Made by a program: the position numbers and the translations under genes. Under the pieces are notes generated by a model. That model worked only from the letters and a program-made list of their open reading frames with translations, searched no databases and was not told where the DNA came from. A stretch of DNA of 64,000 nt from Paraburkholderia tagetis. Lineage in GTDB: Bacteria; Pseudomonadota; Gammaproteobacteria; Burkholderiales; Burkholderiaceae. Positions 42,245 to 50,287 of this stretch are shown here, in pieces. How positions within the stretch are numbered: the stretch's first letter is position 1; every line of letters starts with the position of its first letter. The DNA lies in contig NZ_JAKLJA010000013.1 in the NCBI RefSeq assembly GCF_022213065.1, forward strand, positions 120,019 through 184,018. The letters are read 5' to 3'.

Positions 42245-43284
42245 ACCGCCACGCTCAGGTTGCGCTCGACCACGTCGGCCACCACGGCCACGGTGTCGCC
42301 CGCCTGCACGAGCCCCGGGAAGTGACGCGCCGCGAGCAGTCCGCTGCGCCGCGCCATATATTCCACAGGTCGCGCGCCGGTGCGATCGATGTCGTGCACG
42401 CGCGCGAGCACGTCGCCGGCTTCCACCATTTCGCCGAGGTCGCGGCACATCTCCAGCAGCCCGCGATGCTCGCTCGTCGTATAGCAACGCGCGTCGGGCA
42501 TGTCGAGCAGCGTGGTCGTGCGCGGGCCGCCGTCGCGCGCGTCCATGCCGCGGTCGCTAGCTTTACGTTCGATCACCCCGGCATGCATGAGAAAGCCGCG
42601 CACGCCGCGATCCGCTATCGCCACGCTCGCCGCCGTGGACGTGCCGCCGCCGCCCAGTTCGGTCGAGACGAACACTTTGCCCGCTTCCTCCACGGCGCTG
42701 TCGAAGAGGCCCACGCTATCGAGTTCCAGCATGCGCATCGAATACGGCGCTCCGAATGCGCGCATCGCGTGCTCGCAACGCCGCTGCTGCTCACCGTCGG
42801 GCAGCACGTGAATCGCCGCGAACGGCACGAAGTCAAGCGTGCGTCCGCCCGCGTGAATATCGAGCACATAATCGGCGCGCGCGAGCAGATGACGCTGAAA
42901 ATAATCGGCGATCTTCTCCGTCACCGTGCCGTCGGGCCGGCCCGGAAAGCTGCGGTTCAGGTTGCCCGCGTCGATGGGCGAGGTGCGCAGTCCCGCGCGA
43001 AACGCGGGATAGTTCATATACGGCACGATGATCACGCAGCCGTTCACCTCGGCGGCATCGAGCGAGCCCGCGAGCTTCGCGAGCGCGATCGGGCCTTCGT
43101 ATTCGTCGCCGTGATTGCCGCCCGTGAGCAGCACGGTCGGTCCGTCGCCGCGCCTGACCACGGTAAGCGGAATCATGATCGCGCCCCACGCCGAATCGTC
43201 GCGCGAATAAGGCAGCTTCAGAAAGCCGTGTTGCACGCCCTCGGCGTCGAGGTCGATGGTGGGGGTGATGGGAGACGCGCGCAT
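42241..43284 (-). CDS. doeB: N-alpha-acetyl-diaminobutyrate deacetylase (DoeB/EutE)
   Basis: A 347-residue zinc-dependent deacylase of the succinylglutamate desuccinylase/aspartoacylase group. TGGNHGDEYEG carries the first His and Glu zinc ligands, NLNRSFPGRPDGT is the substrate-binding segment, and VLDIHAGG supplies the second His. In the pathway it removes acetate from N-alpha-acetyl-L-2,4-diaminobutyrate made by DoeA. AAGGAG overlaps the doeA stop codon just before the ATG at 43284. It is coupled to doeX downstream. Confidence 0.9.
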   Translation of the reverse strand: MRASPITPTIDLDAEGVQHGFLKLPYSRDDSAWGAIMIPLTVVRRGDGPTVLLTGGNHGDEYEGPIALAKLAGSLDAAEVNGCVIIVPYMNYPAFRAGLRTSPIDAGNLNRSFPGRPDGTVTEKIADYFQRHLLARADYVLDIHAGGRTLDFVPFAAIHVLPDGEQQRRCEHAMRAFGAPYSMRMLELDSVGLFDSAVEEAGKVFVSTELGGGGTSTAASVAIADRGVRGFLMHAGVIERKASDRGMDARDGGPRTTTLLDMPDARCYTTSEHRGLLEMCRDLGEMVEAGDVLARVHDIDRTGARPVEYMARRSGLLAARHFPGLVQAGDTVAVVADVVERNLSVAV

Positions 43285-43289
43285 CGTCC

Positions 43290-44534
43290 CTACTCCTTCA
43301 CGAATAGTTTGCGCGGCGTATTGCAGAATGTCTCCACGCCGGTTTCGGTAATCAAAATGCTTTCGGTAATTTCGAGGCCCCAGTCGTCGAGCCACAGGCC
43401 CGGCATGAAGTGAAACGTCATGCCGGGTTCGAGCACCGTGCGCTCGCCCGGGCGCAGGCTCATGGTGCGCTCGCCCCAGTCGGGCGGATAGCTCGCGCCG
43501 ATCGGGTAGCCACAGCGGCTGTTCTTTTCGATGCCCGATTTGCGCAGCACCGCGAAGAATGCGTTGGCGATGTCCTCGCAGACATTGCCCGGCTTCGCGG
43601 CGGCGAGTCCCGCCTCGATGCCTTCGACCACGGCCTTTTCCGCATCCACGAAATGCCGCGGCGGCTTGCCGAGGTAGACGGTGCGCGACTGCGGGCAGTG
43701 ATAGCGGCGGTAGCAGCCCGCGATCTCGAAGAAGGTGCCCGCATTCATACCGAATGCGGAGTCGTCCCAGGTCAGATGCGGTGCGCCGGCGTCGGAGCCG
43801 GTCGGCAGCAGCGGCACGATGGCCGGATAATCGCCGCCGTAACCCCCTACGCCTGTGATGCCGGCCGCGTAGATTCGCGCGACCAGGTCGCTCTTCTTCA
43901 TGCCGGGCTCGACGGCTTCCAGAATGCTCGCGTGCATCTTCTCCACGATGCGGGCCGCAACCCGCATGTACTCGATCTCGCGCGCCGACTTCACGGCGCG
44001 CTGCCAGTTCACGAGCGCGGTGGCGTCGACCCAGCGCGCCTCCGGCAGATGACGCTGAAGCGCGCCATACGCGGCGGCGCTGAAGTAGTAGTTGTCGAGT
44101 TCCGCACCGATGCGCAGCTTCTCCCATCCGCGCGCCGTTACCACTTCGCGCGCGAGATAGTCCATCGGATGACGCTCGGTGGATTGCACGTAATGATCAG
44201 GATATCCAACGATATTATCGTGCGCGAGGAAGGTCGTGCGCTTCGCGCCGTTGGCGTCCTGACCGCGCCCGAACCATACGGGCTCGTCCTCCTGCGCGAG
44301 CAGCACGCACTGGTGCACGTAGAACGACCAGCCGTCGTAGCCCGTGAGCCAGTACATGTTGGTGGGATCGGTGACGATCAACAGGTCGATGCCGGCCTGC
44401 TGCATCGCCTTGCGCGTCTTCGCGATGCGCGCGTCGTATTCGCCGCGTGAGAACGCGAGACGCGGCGCCGCCGTGCTCACTGCGGTATTGAGCGCACTGT
44501 TCACATTCGCTTTAGTTTCATTCACTGCCGACAT
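43290..44534 (-). CDS. doeA: Ectoine hydrolase (DoeA/EutD), M24 peptidase fold
   Basis: A 414-residue protein of the creatinase/Xaa-Pro peptidase fold: an amino-terminal domain (about 25-165) with LIVTDPTNMYWLTGYDGWSF and WFGRGQDANGAKRTTFLAHD, then a pita-bread domain with MNAGTFFEIAGCYRRYHCP and GIEKNSRCGYPIGASYPPDW. These segments match ectoine hydrolases, which open the ectoine ring to N-alpha-acetyl-diaminobutyrate. It lies between eutC (nine bases upstream) and doeB (five bases downstream) on one strand. The order and neighbours make this assignment firm. Confidence 0.92.
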   Translation of the reverse strand: MSAVNETKANVNSALNTAVSTAAPRLAFSRGEYDARIAKTRKAMQQAGIDLLIVTDPTNMYWLTGYDGWSFYVHQCVLLAQEDEPVWFGRGQDANGAKRTTFLAHDNIVGYPDHYVQSTERHPMDYLAREVVTARGWEKLRIGAELDNYYFSAAAYGALQRHLPEARWVDATALVNWQRAVKSAREIEYMRVAARIVEKMHASILEAVEPGMKKSDLVARIYAAGITGVGGYGGDYPAIVPLLPTGSDAGAPHLTWDDSAFGMNAGTFFEIAGCYRRYHCPQSRTVYLGKPPRHFVDAEKAVVEGIEAGLAAAKPGNVCEDIANAFFAVLRKSGIEKNSRCGYPIGASYPPDWGERTMSLRPGERTVLEPGMTFHFMPGLWLDDWGLEITESILITETGVETFCNTPRKLFVKE

Positions 44535-44543
44535 CGTCCCCTC

Positions 44544-45569
44544 TCAAAGCGTGACTGCATTGTGAAAAACCGTTCCGGCTTCCGCCGCGCGTGCACGCGC
44601 GAGTGCGAGTGCCGCAATCGCAGTGTCCTGCGCGCCGGTTCCGGTGAGGTCGCAAATCGTGATTTCGTCGTCGTGCGTGCGCGCGGGACGCTGGCCGGCG
44701 ACGATTTCGCCGAGTTCGTCGAAGCGCGCATCGGCGGCCACCGCGCCCGCGCGAATTGCGTGCGCGAGTTCGCCGAGCACGCGCGTTTGCTGCATGCGGT
44801 CGCATACATAGCGCGCGGCTGCGAATACCGCCGGTGCGAGTTCGTTCTTGTACTCGGCATCCGAGCCCATCGCCGTGACGTGCAGGCCCGCGTGCAAGTC
44901 GCGCGCGCCAACGAGCGGTTCGCGGCTCGGTGTAGTCGTGACGGCAACATCGGCGCGCGCGAGCGCATCGTGCACGGACTGCGCGACGCGCGCCTGCACG
45001 CCGTGGCGGCGTTGCGCATCGGCGGCGAAGGCCTCGGCGCGCGCGCTGTCGCGCGCCCATACGCTCACGCGCTCGATCTTGCGCACCAGCATGAGCGCGT
45101 CGAGTTGCAGGCGCGCCTGCTCGCCCGCGCCGATGATGGCGGCGTTATGTGCATCGGCGCGCGCGAGCCAGCGCGCCGCGACCGCGCCCGCAGCCGCCGT
45201 GCGTACCGCGGTGAGGTAGCCGTTGTCGAGCAGCACCGCTTCGGTGAGGCCCGTTTGCGCGGAGAGCACGAGCATCAACCCGTTCAGGCTCGGCAAGCCG
45301 AGCGCAGGGTTGTTGAAAAAGCCGGGGCTGATCTTGATCGCGAACTGTTCGAAGCGCGGCAGATACGCGGTCTTCACGTCCACTTCGCCGTGGCGGTCGG
45401 CGAGCGCCATATTGAGGATCGGCGGCATCACCACGGCTTCGGTCGCAAGCGACGCGAAGGCGGCCTCCACCTGATCGATGGCGGCAAGATCGAGCGGGAC
45501 GAGCGTGCGCAGTTGCGCTTCGCCAAGCAACGTAATCTGGCTATCAAAGCAGGCGCTATCAGGATGCAT
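44544..45569 (-). CDS. eutC: Ornithine cyclodeaminase-like protein of hydroxyectoine use (EutC)
   Basis: A 341-residue protein of the ornithine cyclodeaminase/mu-crystallin family. KISPGFFNNPALGLPSLNGL and the Rossmann motif AAIIGAGEQARLQL are visible, with VTTTPSREPLV later. In hydroxyectoine degradation EutA, EutB and EutC together are proposed to turn 5-hydroxyectoine into ectoine. The start overlaps the eutB end by 11 bases. No eutA homologue adjoins. Confidence 0.87.
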   Translation of the reverse strand: MHPDSACFDSQITLLGEAQLRTLVPLDLAAIDQVEAAFASLATEAVVMPPILNMALADRHGEVDVKTAYLPRFEQFAIKISPGFFNNPALGLPSLNGLMLVLSAQTGLTEAVLLDNGYLTAVRTAAAGAVAARWLARADAHNAAIIGAGEQARLQLDALMLVRKIERVSVWARDSARAEAFAADAQRRHGVQARVAQSVHDALARADVAVTTTPSREPLVGARDLHAGLHVTAMGSDAEYKNELAPAVFAAARYVCDRMQQTRVLGELAHAIRAGAVAADARFDELGEIVAGQRPARTHDDEITICDLTGTGAQDTAIAALALARARAAEAGTVFHNAVTL

Positions 45570-46590
45570 ATTGGTCCTCCGTCACGATGCGGCGGTGCAC
45601 CGTCATGTCGATATTCGCGCCGCTCACGACCACGACGATCGGTCCATCGGCATGCGCAATGTTCTGAATACGTCCTTCGAGCAGCGCGCCCATGCCCACG
45701 GCGCCCGCGCCTTCCACCACGAGCCGCTCCTCGCGATACGCATGAGCAATGCCGCGTGCGATGGAGGCCTCGTCGAGCAGGACCACGTCGTCCGCGAGCA
45801 GGCGCGTAAGCGCGAATGTATGGCGGTTCTCGAGTCCGATACCACCGCCCAGCGAGTCAGCCAATGTTTCGCGTTCCTCAACGTCTACCGGATGCCCCGC
45901 CGCGAGGCTCGCATGCATGGCCGCGCCGCGTACCATCGAAACGCCGACTGTCGAAATCGACGGCCGGATCTGCTTCGCCGCGAACGCCACGCCGCCAAAG
46001 AGCCCGCCGCCGGACAGCGGCACAATGAGCGTGGCCGCATCGGGCAATGCTTCGAGAATTTCGAGGCCGATCGTGGCTTGCCCCGCAATCACACGCAGGT
46101 CGTCGAACGGCGGCACGAACGCATAGCCTTCGTCGCGCACGAGGCTTCGCGCGGCGAGTTGCGCCTCGTCCTGGCTCTTGCCCGCGATCACCACGCGCGC
46201 CCCGAGCGCGGCGACCGCATCGACCTTGTTGCGCGGCACGAGCGCCGACATGCAAACAGCCGCCTCGATGCCGAGCGCGCGCGCGGCATAGGCGAGCGCG
46301 CGGCCATGATTGCCTGTCGATGCGGTGACCACGCGCGTCGCGCCTTGCTCGGCGAGTTGCGCGATGGCGTTGGTTGCGCCGCGCAGCTTGAAGCTGCCGG
46401 TCGGCTGCACGGTTTCGAGCTTGAGGTAGACCGGCGCGCCCATGCGTGCGGAGAGCGACGGCGACGGCACGAGCGGTGTGAGCGCGACGCGCCCGGCGAG
46501 GCGCTGACGTGCGCGATAAACGTCGGCAAGCGTGAGCGGTAATGAAAGCGGCGGTGATGAAAGCGGCGGTGATGAAAGCGGCGGCGACAT
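45559..46590 (-). CDS. eutB: Threonine dehydratase-like protein of hydroxyectoine use (EutB)
   Basis: A 343-residue fold-type II PLP enzyme: PTGSFKLRGATNAIAQL has the PLP Lys, VTASTGNHGRALAYAAR binds the cofactor, and VPLSGGGLFGG holds the phosphate loop. In context it is EutB, the dehydratase-like step of hydroxyectoine conversion. The amino end begins with a repeated S-S-P-P-L segment encoded by a 15-bp tandem repeat. ATG at 46590 is taken as start; a GTG three codons earlier is possible. It is the first gene of the catabolic operon, behind an operator-like region. Confidence 0.88.
   Translation of the reverse strand: MSPPLSSPPLSSPPLSLPLTLADVYRARQRLAGRVALTPLVPSPSLSARMGAPVYLKLETVQPTGSFKLRGATNAIAQLAEQGATRVVTASTGNHGRALAYAARALGIEAAVCMSALVPRNKVDAVAALGARVVIAGKSQDEAQLAARSLVRDEGYAFVPPFDDLRVIAGQATIGLEILEALPDAATLIVPLSGGGLFGGVAFAAKQIRPSISTVGVSMVRGAAMHASLAAGHPVDVEERETLADSLGGGIGLENRHTFALTRLLADDVVLLDEASIARGIAHAYREERLVVEGAGAVGMGALLEGRIQNIAHADGPIVVVVSGANIDMTVHRRIVTEDQYAS
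46542..46586 (-). repeat. Three 15-bp tandem repeats at the start of eutB
   Basis: ATGAAAGCGGCGGTG (plus-strand reading) occurs at 46542-46556 and 46557-46571, and a one-base variant at 46572-46586. Because 15 is divisible by three, copy-number change would only lengthen or shorten the S-S-P-P-L segment of the protein. Confidence 0.8.
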
Positions 46591-46628
46591 GAAACGCACA
46601 TTCCGTGAGTGATGCAGTGCGAACCAGT

Positions 46629-46669
46629 CTAATGTTCCAAAGCGGGCTTCCTAATGTCCTGGTACAATC
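46629..46669 (-). promoter_or_regulatory. Operator-like direct repeats before eutB (probable EnuR site)
   Basis: CTAATGTTCC (46629-46638) and CTAATGTCCT (46651-46660) are direct repeats with starts 22 bases apart, about two helical turns, as used by dimeric MocR/GabR-type regulators. The second continues as GGTACAATC, and TGTCCT-x-GT-x-CAATC recurs before enuR. On the minus strand the repeats read GGAACATTAG and AGGACATTAG, resembling the CTGGACYTAA box of TauR (from memory). Confidence 0.55.
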
Positions 46670-46785
46670 CGCACCCCGCATTCGCCCAGGCCTTTCCCTG
46701 GGCTATCGTGTGGAGTCGCCTGGTGTCGCCTGGTGTCGCGTGGAATCGCGTGCAGGGCGCGCATCGACTTTGCCCCGCCACGCTC

Positions 46786-48198
46786 TCAGCTGAAATCGTG
46801 CACGTGCGGATACTGCTCGAATACGCCCGCAATCGTCTTCAGCGCATTCCTGCACGCGGCGTCGCCCGCCTCGGCGCCGAGGCAGATCCGCACTGCATTG
46901 GGCCGCGGCGTACTGCCGACGATAAACGGATCGGGCGAGGTCACGGCAATCTGCCGGTTGCGCAACTCGCGCACCACGCGCTCGGCCTGCCAATAATCGG
47001 GCACGCGCAACCAGGCCGATAAAGCGTTCGGATGCGCGCCCAGCACATATTCGCCGAGCGTTTCTCGCACCATCGCCTGGCGCGCCGCGAGGCGCTCGCG
47101 CTGCAATTCCACGAGGCGCCGCGCAGTGCCGTCCTGGATCCAGCGCGTGGCGATCTCCGCAATCGGCGAAGTCGCCATCCAGCTGCTCACGCGCAGCACG
47201 CTCTCGACCCGCAACGCCAGCCGGCGCGGCATCGCCAGATAGCCGGTGCGCAACCCCGTGAGCACCGACTTCGTCATGCTCGTGCAGTAGAACGCCAGCT
47301 CCGGAATCAGGCTCGCGATGGGCGTGCAGGTCTTCGCGGGCAGCGCGCCATAGACGTCGTCCTCGATCACGTAGACGCCATAGCGCTCCGCAATGCGCGC
47401 GATGGTGCGCCGCCGCGAGTCGGGCATCACCGACATCGTCGGGTTGTTGAAGGTCGGCGTGCAGACCAGCGCACTCACGCGCTCGCTGTCGCACATCTCC
47501 TCGAAATGCTCGGGCCGGATGCCGTGCTCGTCGAGTTCGAGCCCCTTGAGCGTGAACCCCAGCACATTTGCGAGACCGATCACGCCATGGTCCGTGAGGC
47601 TCTCGCACAGCACCGTGTCGCCGGGGCCGACCGTGGAGGCGAGTGCGAGAAAAATGCCCTGCGCCGCGCCATTGGTGATCAGCAGCGACTCCGGCTCGAC
47701 CGGCATGTTCAGCGAGGCGAGCCACGCGGCGCCCGCCTGGCGATGATGCTCGAAGCCGGCGATGGGCCGAAACGAGCGGATCCACGGCTGGTCATCGAGC
47801 GTCGCGAGCGTGGCGCAGACCTCGCGCCAGGCCGCATCGTGCTCGGGCGTGTGAATGATGCGCGCAATCGAAAAGTCGACGATCTCGCGCTCCGCCGTGT
47901 CGAGGATGTAATTCGACATCGCCTCGGTCACGCGCGCCGCCACGAAGCTGCCGCGCCCGACCTCGCAGCGGATCAGCCCCTGCCGCTCCAGCTCCTTGTA
48001 GGCGTTGGTCACCGTCTGCACGCTGATGCCGAGCGCCGCCGCCACTTCGCGCTGCGGCGCGAGCCGCACGCCCGAGGCGAGCGTGCCGCTCTCGATGTCG
48101 AGCGCGATGGCTTTCACCAGCCGTTTGTATTTGGACTCCGCGCCGTGCACGGCCTCCACAGCGTCGTGCCATTTGCTTGAAACCGTCACCCGCACCAT
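46786..48198 (-). CDS. enuR: MocR/GabR-type regulator of ectoine catabolism (EnuR)
   Basis: A 470-residue MocR regulator: a GntR-type winged helix (about 20-90; RLAPQREVAAALGISVQTVT) fused to an aminotransferase-like domain (about 120-465). The PLP Lys is in CTSMTKSVLTGLRTGY, and YVIEDDVYG has the Asp that contacts the cofactor. EnuR proteins repress ectoine genes until PLP-bound pathway intermediates (N-alpha-acetyl-diaminobutyrate or diaminobutyrate) relieve repression. It lies upstream of eutB on the same strand with a 195-base gap that contains its probable operator, and diverges from the transporter gene. GGAGGAG precedes the ATG. Confidence 0.9.
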   Translation of the reverse strand: MVRVTVSSKWHDAVEAVHGAESKYKRLVKAIALDIESGTLASGVRLAPQREVAAALGISVQTVTNAYKELERQGLIRCEVGRGSFVAARVTEAMSNYILDTAEREIVDFSIARIIHTPEHDAAWREVCATLATLDDQPWIRSFRPIAGFEHHRQAGAAWLASLNMPVEPESLLITNGAAQGIFLALASTVGPGDTVLCESLTDHGVIGLANVLGFTLKGLELDEHGIRPEHFEEMCDSERVSALVCTPTFNNPTMSVMPDSRRRTIARIAERYGVYVIEDDVYGALPAKTCTPIASLIPELAFYCTSMTKSVLTGLRTGYLAMPRRLALRVESVLRVSSWMATSPIAEIATRWIQDGTARRLVELQRERLAARQAMVRETLGEYVLGAHPNALSAWLRVPDYWQAERVVRELRNRQIAVTSPDPFIVGSTPRPNAVRICLGAEAGDAACRNALKTIAGVFEQYPHVHDFS

Positions 48199-48250
48199 CT
48201 CATTGAGCTCCTCCGTAAACGCTCATGGTCGCTCAAAATCGGGGCGGTCG

Positions 48251-48270
48251 ATAATTGTCCTAGTGCAATC
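48251..48270. promoter_or_regulatory. Operator-like sequence in the enuR/transporter intergenic region
   Basis: TGTCCTAGTGCAATC (48256-48270) matches 13 of 15 bases of TGTCCTGGTACAATC before eutB. It lies in the 389-base divergent region 48199-48587, 53 bases from the enuR start, where it could serve autoregulation and transporter control. Elsewhere in this gap I note only GATATATC near 48430 and no further gene. Confidence 0.5.
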
Positions 48271-48587
48271 GGCAAAAAAAAATGCATCGGTCAATAAGCG
48301 GACTCGATGCGCAGCCGCAGTTTGTCGACAGATCGGTATTTACCCTCGATACCCGCTGAATGCCGTGGCGCGGGAGAGTTTCTTGCGCAACTCATGCGGA
48401 TTCACAATGCATCACGACGTGATATATCATTGTGAAACCACCCTGGCGACCCGTCGCGTGCATCGTGCGCATAGCTGCCGATAAAGTCATCGCGCTCGCC
48501 ACGTGGCGCGCATTCGTCTCGCTCCGAAACCACTCGCCACGCAATGAGTCACCAGCTCCTATCGCCCTTAATTTTTGGGGGTGCGAA

Positions 48588-49958
48588 ATGAGTGATGAAA
48601 AATCGGAAGCGCTTTTTCTATCGGAACAGGAAGCCCAGCGTCAATTACGCCGTGCTGTGATTGCCAGCACGATCGGCACCACAATCGAGTGGTACGACTT
48701 CTTTCTCTACAGCATTGTCACCGGCCTCGTCTTCGCGAAGCTCTATTTTCCTGAATCGGATCCGCTCGTCGGTACGCTGCAGGCGTTTCTGATCTACGCC
48801 GTGGGCTTCGTTGCACGGCCGGTTGGCGCGGCCATTTTCGGCCACTACGGCGACCGCGTCGGCCGCAAGGCCACGCTCATCGTCACGTTGCTGCTGATGG
48901 GGCTCGCCACCTTCGCCGTGGGCTTTGTTCCGACCTATGCGTCCATCGGCATCTGGGGCGCCGTGCTGCTCACCGTGCTGCGCTTCATTCAAGGCGTGGG
49001 CGTGGGCGGCGAATGGGGCGGCTCGGTCCTGATGTCGATGGAATGGGCGCGCACCAACAAGCACCGCGGCTTCGTCGCTTCCTGGCCGCAGTTCGGCGTG
49101 CCGGCGGGGTTGTTCGTCTCCAACCTGGTGGTGCTGGCCGTCAGCCAGATCTCCGGCAGCAGTTTCATCACCTGGGGTTGGCGCGTGCCGTTCTTCCTGA
49201 GCATCATCCTGGTCGCAATCGGCCTCTACATTCGCCTGAGCATTCTCGAAACGCCGATCTTCGCGAAGCTGCTTGCCGAACATAAGGTCGAGAAAGCGCC
49301 GGCGATGGAGGTCATTCGCCGCCAGCCGAAAGACATTGTGCTCTCGGCATTCGCACGCATGGCCGAACAGGCGCCGTTCTATATTTTCACGGCCTTCGTT
49401 TTCGCCTATGGCGTGAAGACGCTCGGCGCCTCGCGCGACCTGATGCTTTCGGCCGTGCTGGCCGCCGCCGTGCTGGAATTTTTCACCATCCCATTCTTTG
49501 GTCACGTGTCCGATCTGATTGGACGCAAGCGCATGTATATGATCGGCGCTGCCTGCGCCGGCATATTCGGCTTTATTTTCTTTGCGATGATCGACACCCG
49601 TAATCCAGTGCTGATTTTCGCGGCTGTCGTGCTTTCGCTGGTGCCGCACTCGATGCTTTACGGACCGCAGGCCGCGTTGATCGCCGAGTCGTTCACGGGG
49701 CGGCTGCGTTACAGCGGTGCCTCGCTCGGGTATCAACTCGCTTCCGTGATTGCCGGCGGACCCGCGCCGCTGATTGCCACCGCGCTCTTTGCTTATTACC
49801 ACACGGGCTATGCAATCGCCGCTTATATTTTCGTGTGCGGCGTGGTGAGTCTCGTGGCCGCCTGGCGCATGGGCGACTACACGAACAAGGATATTTCGCA
49901 GGAATACGACGAAGCGCGACCGTTGGGCGATCGCGGTCACACGGCCCGGCACGCTTGA
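48588..49958 (+). CDS. MHS-family MFS transporter, probable ectoine importer
   Basis: A 456-residue twelve-helix transporter of the metabolite:H+ symporter group. Visible are IGTTIEWYDFFLYSIVTGL, GAAIFGHYGDRVGRKATLI (motif A), FIQGVGVGGEWGGSVLMSME, and PFFGHVSDLIGRKRMYMIG. Relatives carry compatible solutes, dicarboxylates or shikimate. Its divergent position beside enuR, with a shared operator-like sequence and no EhuABCD or UehABC genes, makes ectoine/hydroxyectoine uptake the likely role. The start at 48588 has GGGGGTG upstream. Confidence 0.85.
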   Translation: MSDEKSEALFLSEQEAQRQLRRAVIASTIGTTIEWYDFFLYSIVTGLVFAKLYFPESDPLVGTLQAFLIYAVGFVARPVGAAIFGHYGDRVGRKATLIVTLLLMGLATFAVGFVPTYASIGIWGAVLLTVLRFIQGVGVGGEWGGSVLMSMEWARTNKHRGFVASWPQFGVPAGLFVSNLVVLAVSQISGSSFITWGWRVPFFLSIILVAIGLYIRLSILETPIFAKLLAEHKVEKAPAMEVIRRQPKDIVLSAFARMAEQAPFYIFTAFVFAYGVKTLGASRDLMLSAVLAAAVLEFFTIPFFGHVSDLIGRKRMYMIGAACAGIFGFIFFAMIDTRNPVLIFAAVVLSLVPHSMLYGPQAALIAESFTGRLRYSGASLGYQLASVIAGGPAPLIATALFAYYHTGYAIAAYIFVCGVVSLVAAWRMGDYTNKDISQEYDEARPLGDRGHTARHA

Positions 49959-50092
49959 CGCTTTTTGCGGCTCACGCGGTAATTTTTTCGCGCGAGCAGG
50001 TTGCTTTCCCTTATGCCCGGCAATTCGCCGTACATAGGGGAAAGCGCCTTTTCTGTTTCCCGTCCCTTTCGCAATATTCGCGACATTTGCAA

Positions 50093-50164
50093 CATTCACG
50101 GCATTCACGGCATTCACGGCATTCACGGCATTCACGGCATTCACGGCATTCACGGCATTCACGG
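50093..50164 (+). repeat. Eight copies of a 9-bp tandem repeat
   Basis: CATTCACGG is repeated eight times without interruption, then decays (CATTCGCCA). It occupies the 329-base gap between the transporter and the diguanylate cyclase, about 125 bases before the latter's start. The rest of the gap holds no supported gene. Copy number is likely to vary between strains. Confidence 0.9.
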
Positions 50165-50287
50165 CATTCGCCATCGCGCCAATATCCGGCCATTCGCGCC
50201 GGACGGAACCGGTTGCATCGCCAACAAGCCGTTTTCACGAGTTAAACTGCCGGTCGATAAAATCACGATTCGAACGGGGGAGTTGGC

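Noticed and set aside
50093..50164. CRISPR array
   Set aside because: Units are nine bases and contiguous without spacers, and no cas genes are nearby.
48645..50174. A 509-codon frame on the minus strand including N-A-V repeats
   Set aside because: Shadow of the MHS transporter that runs through the 9-bp repeat; the repeated residues simply reflect that array.
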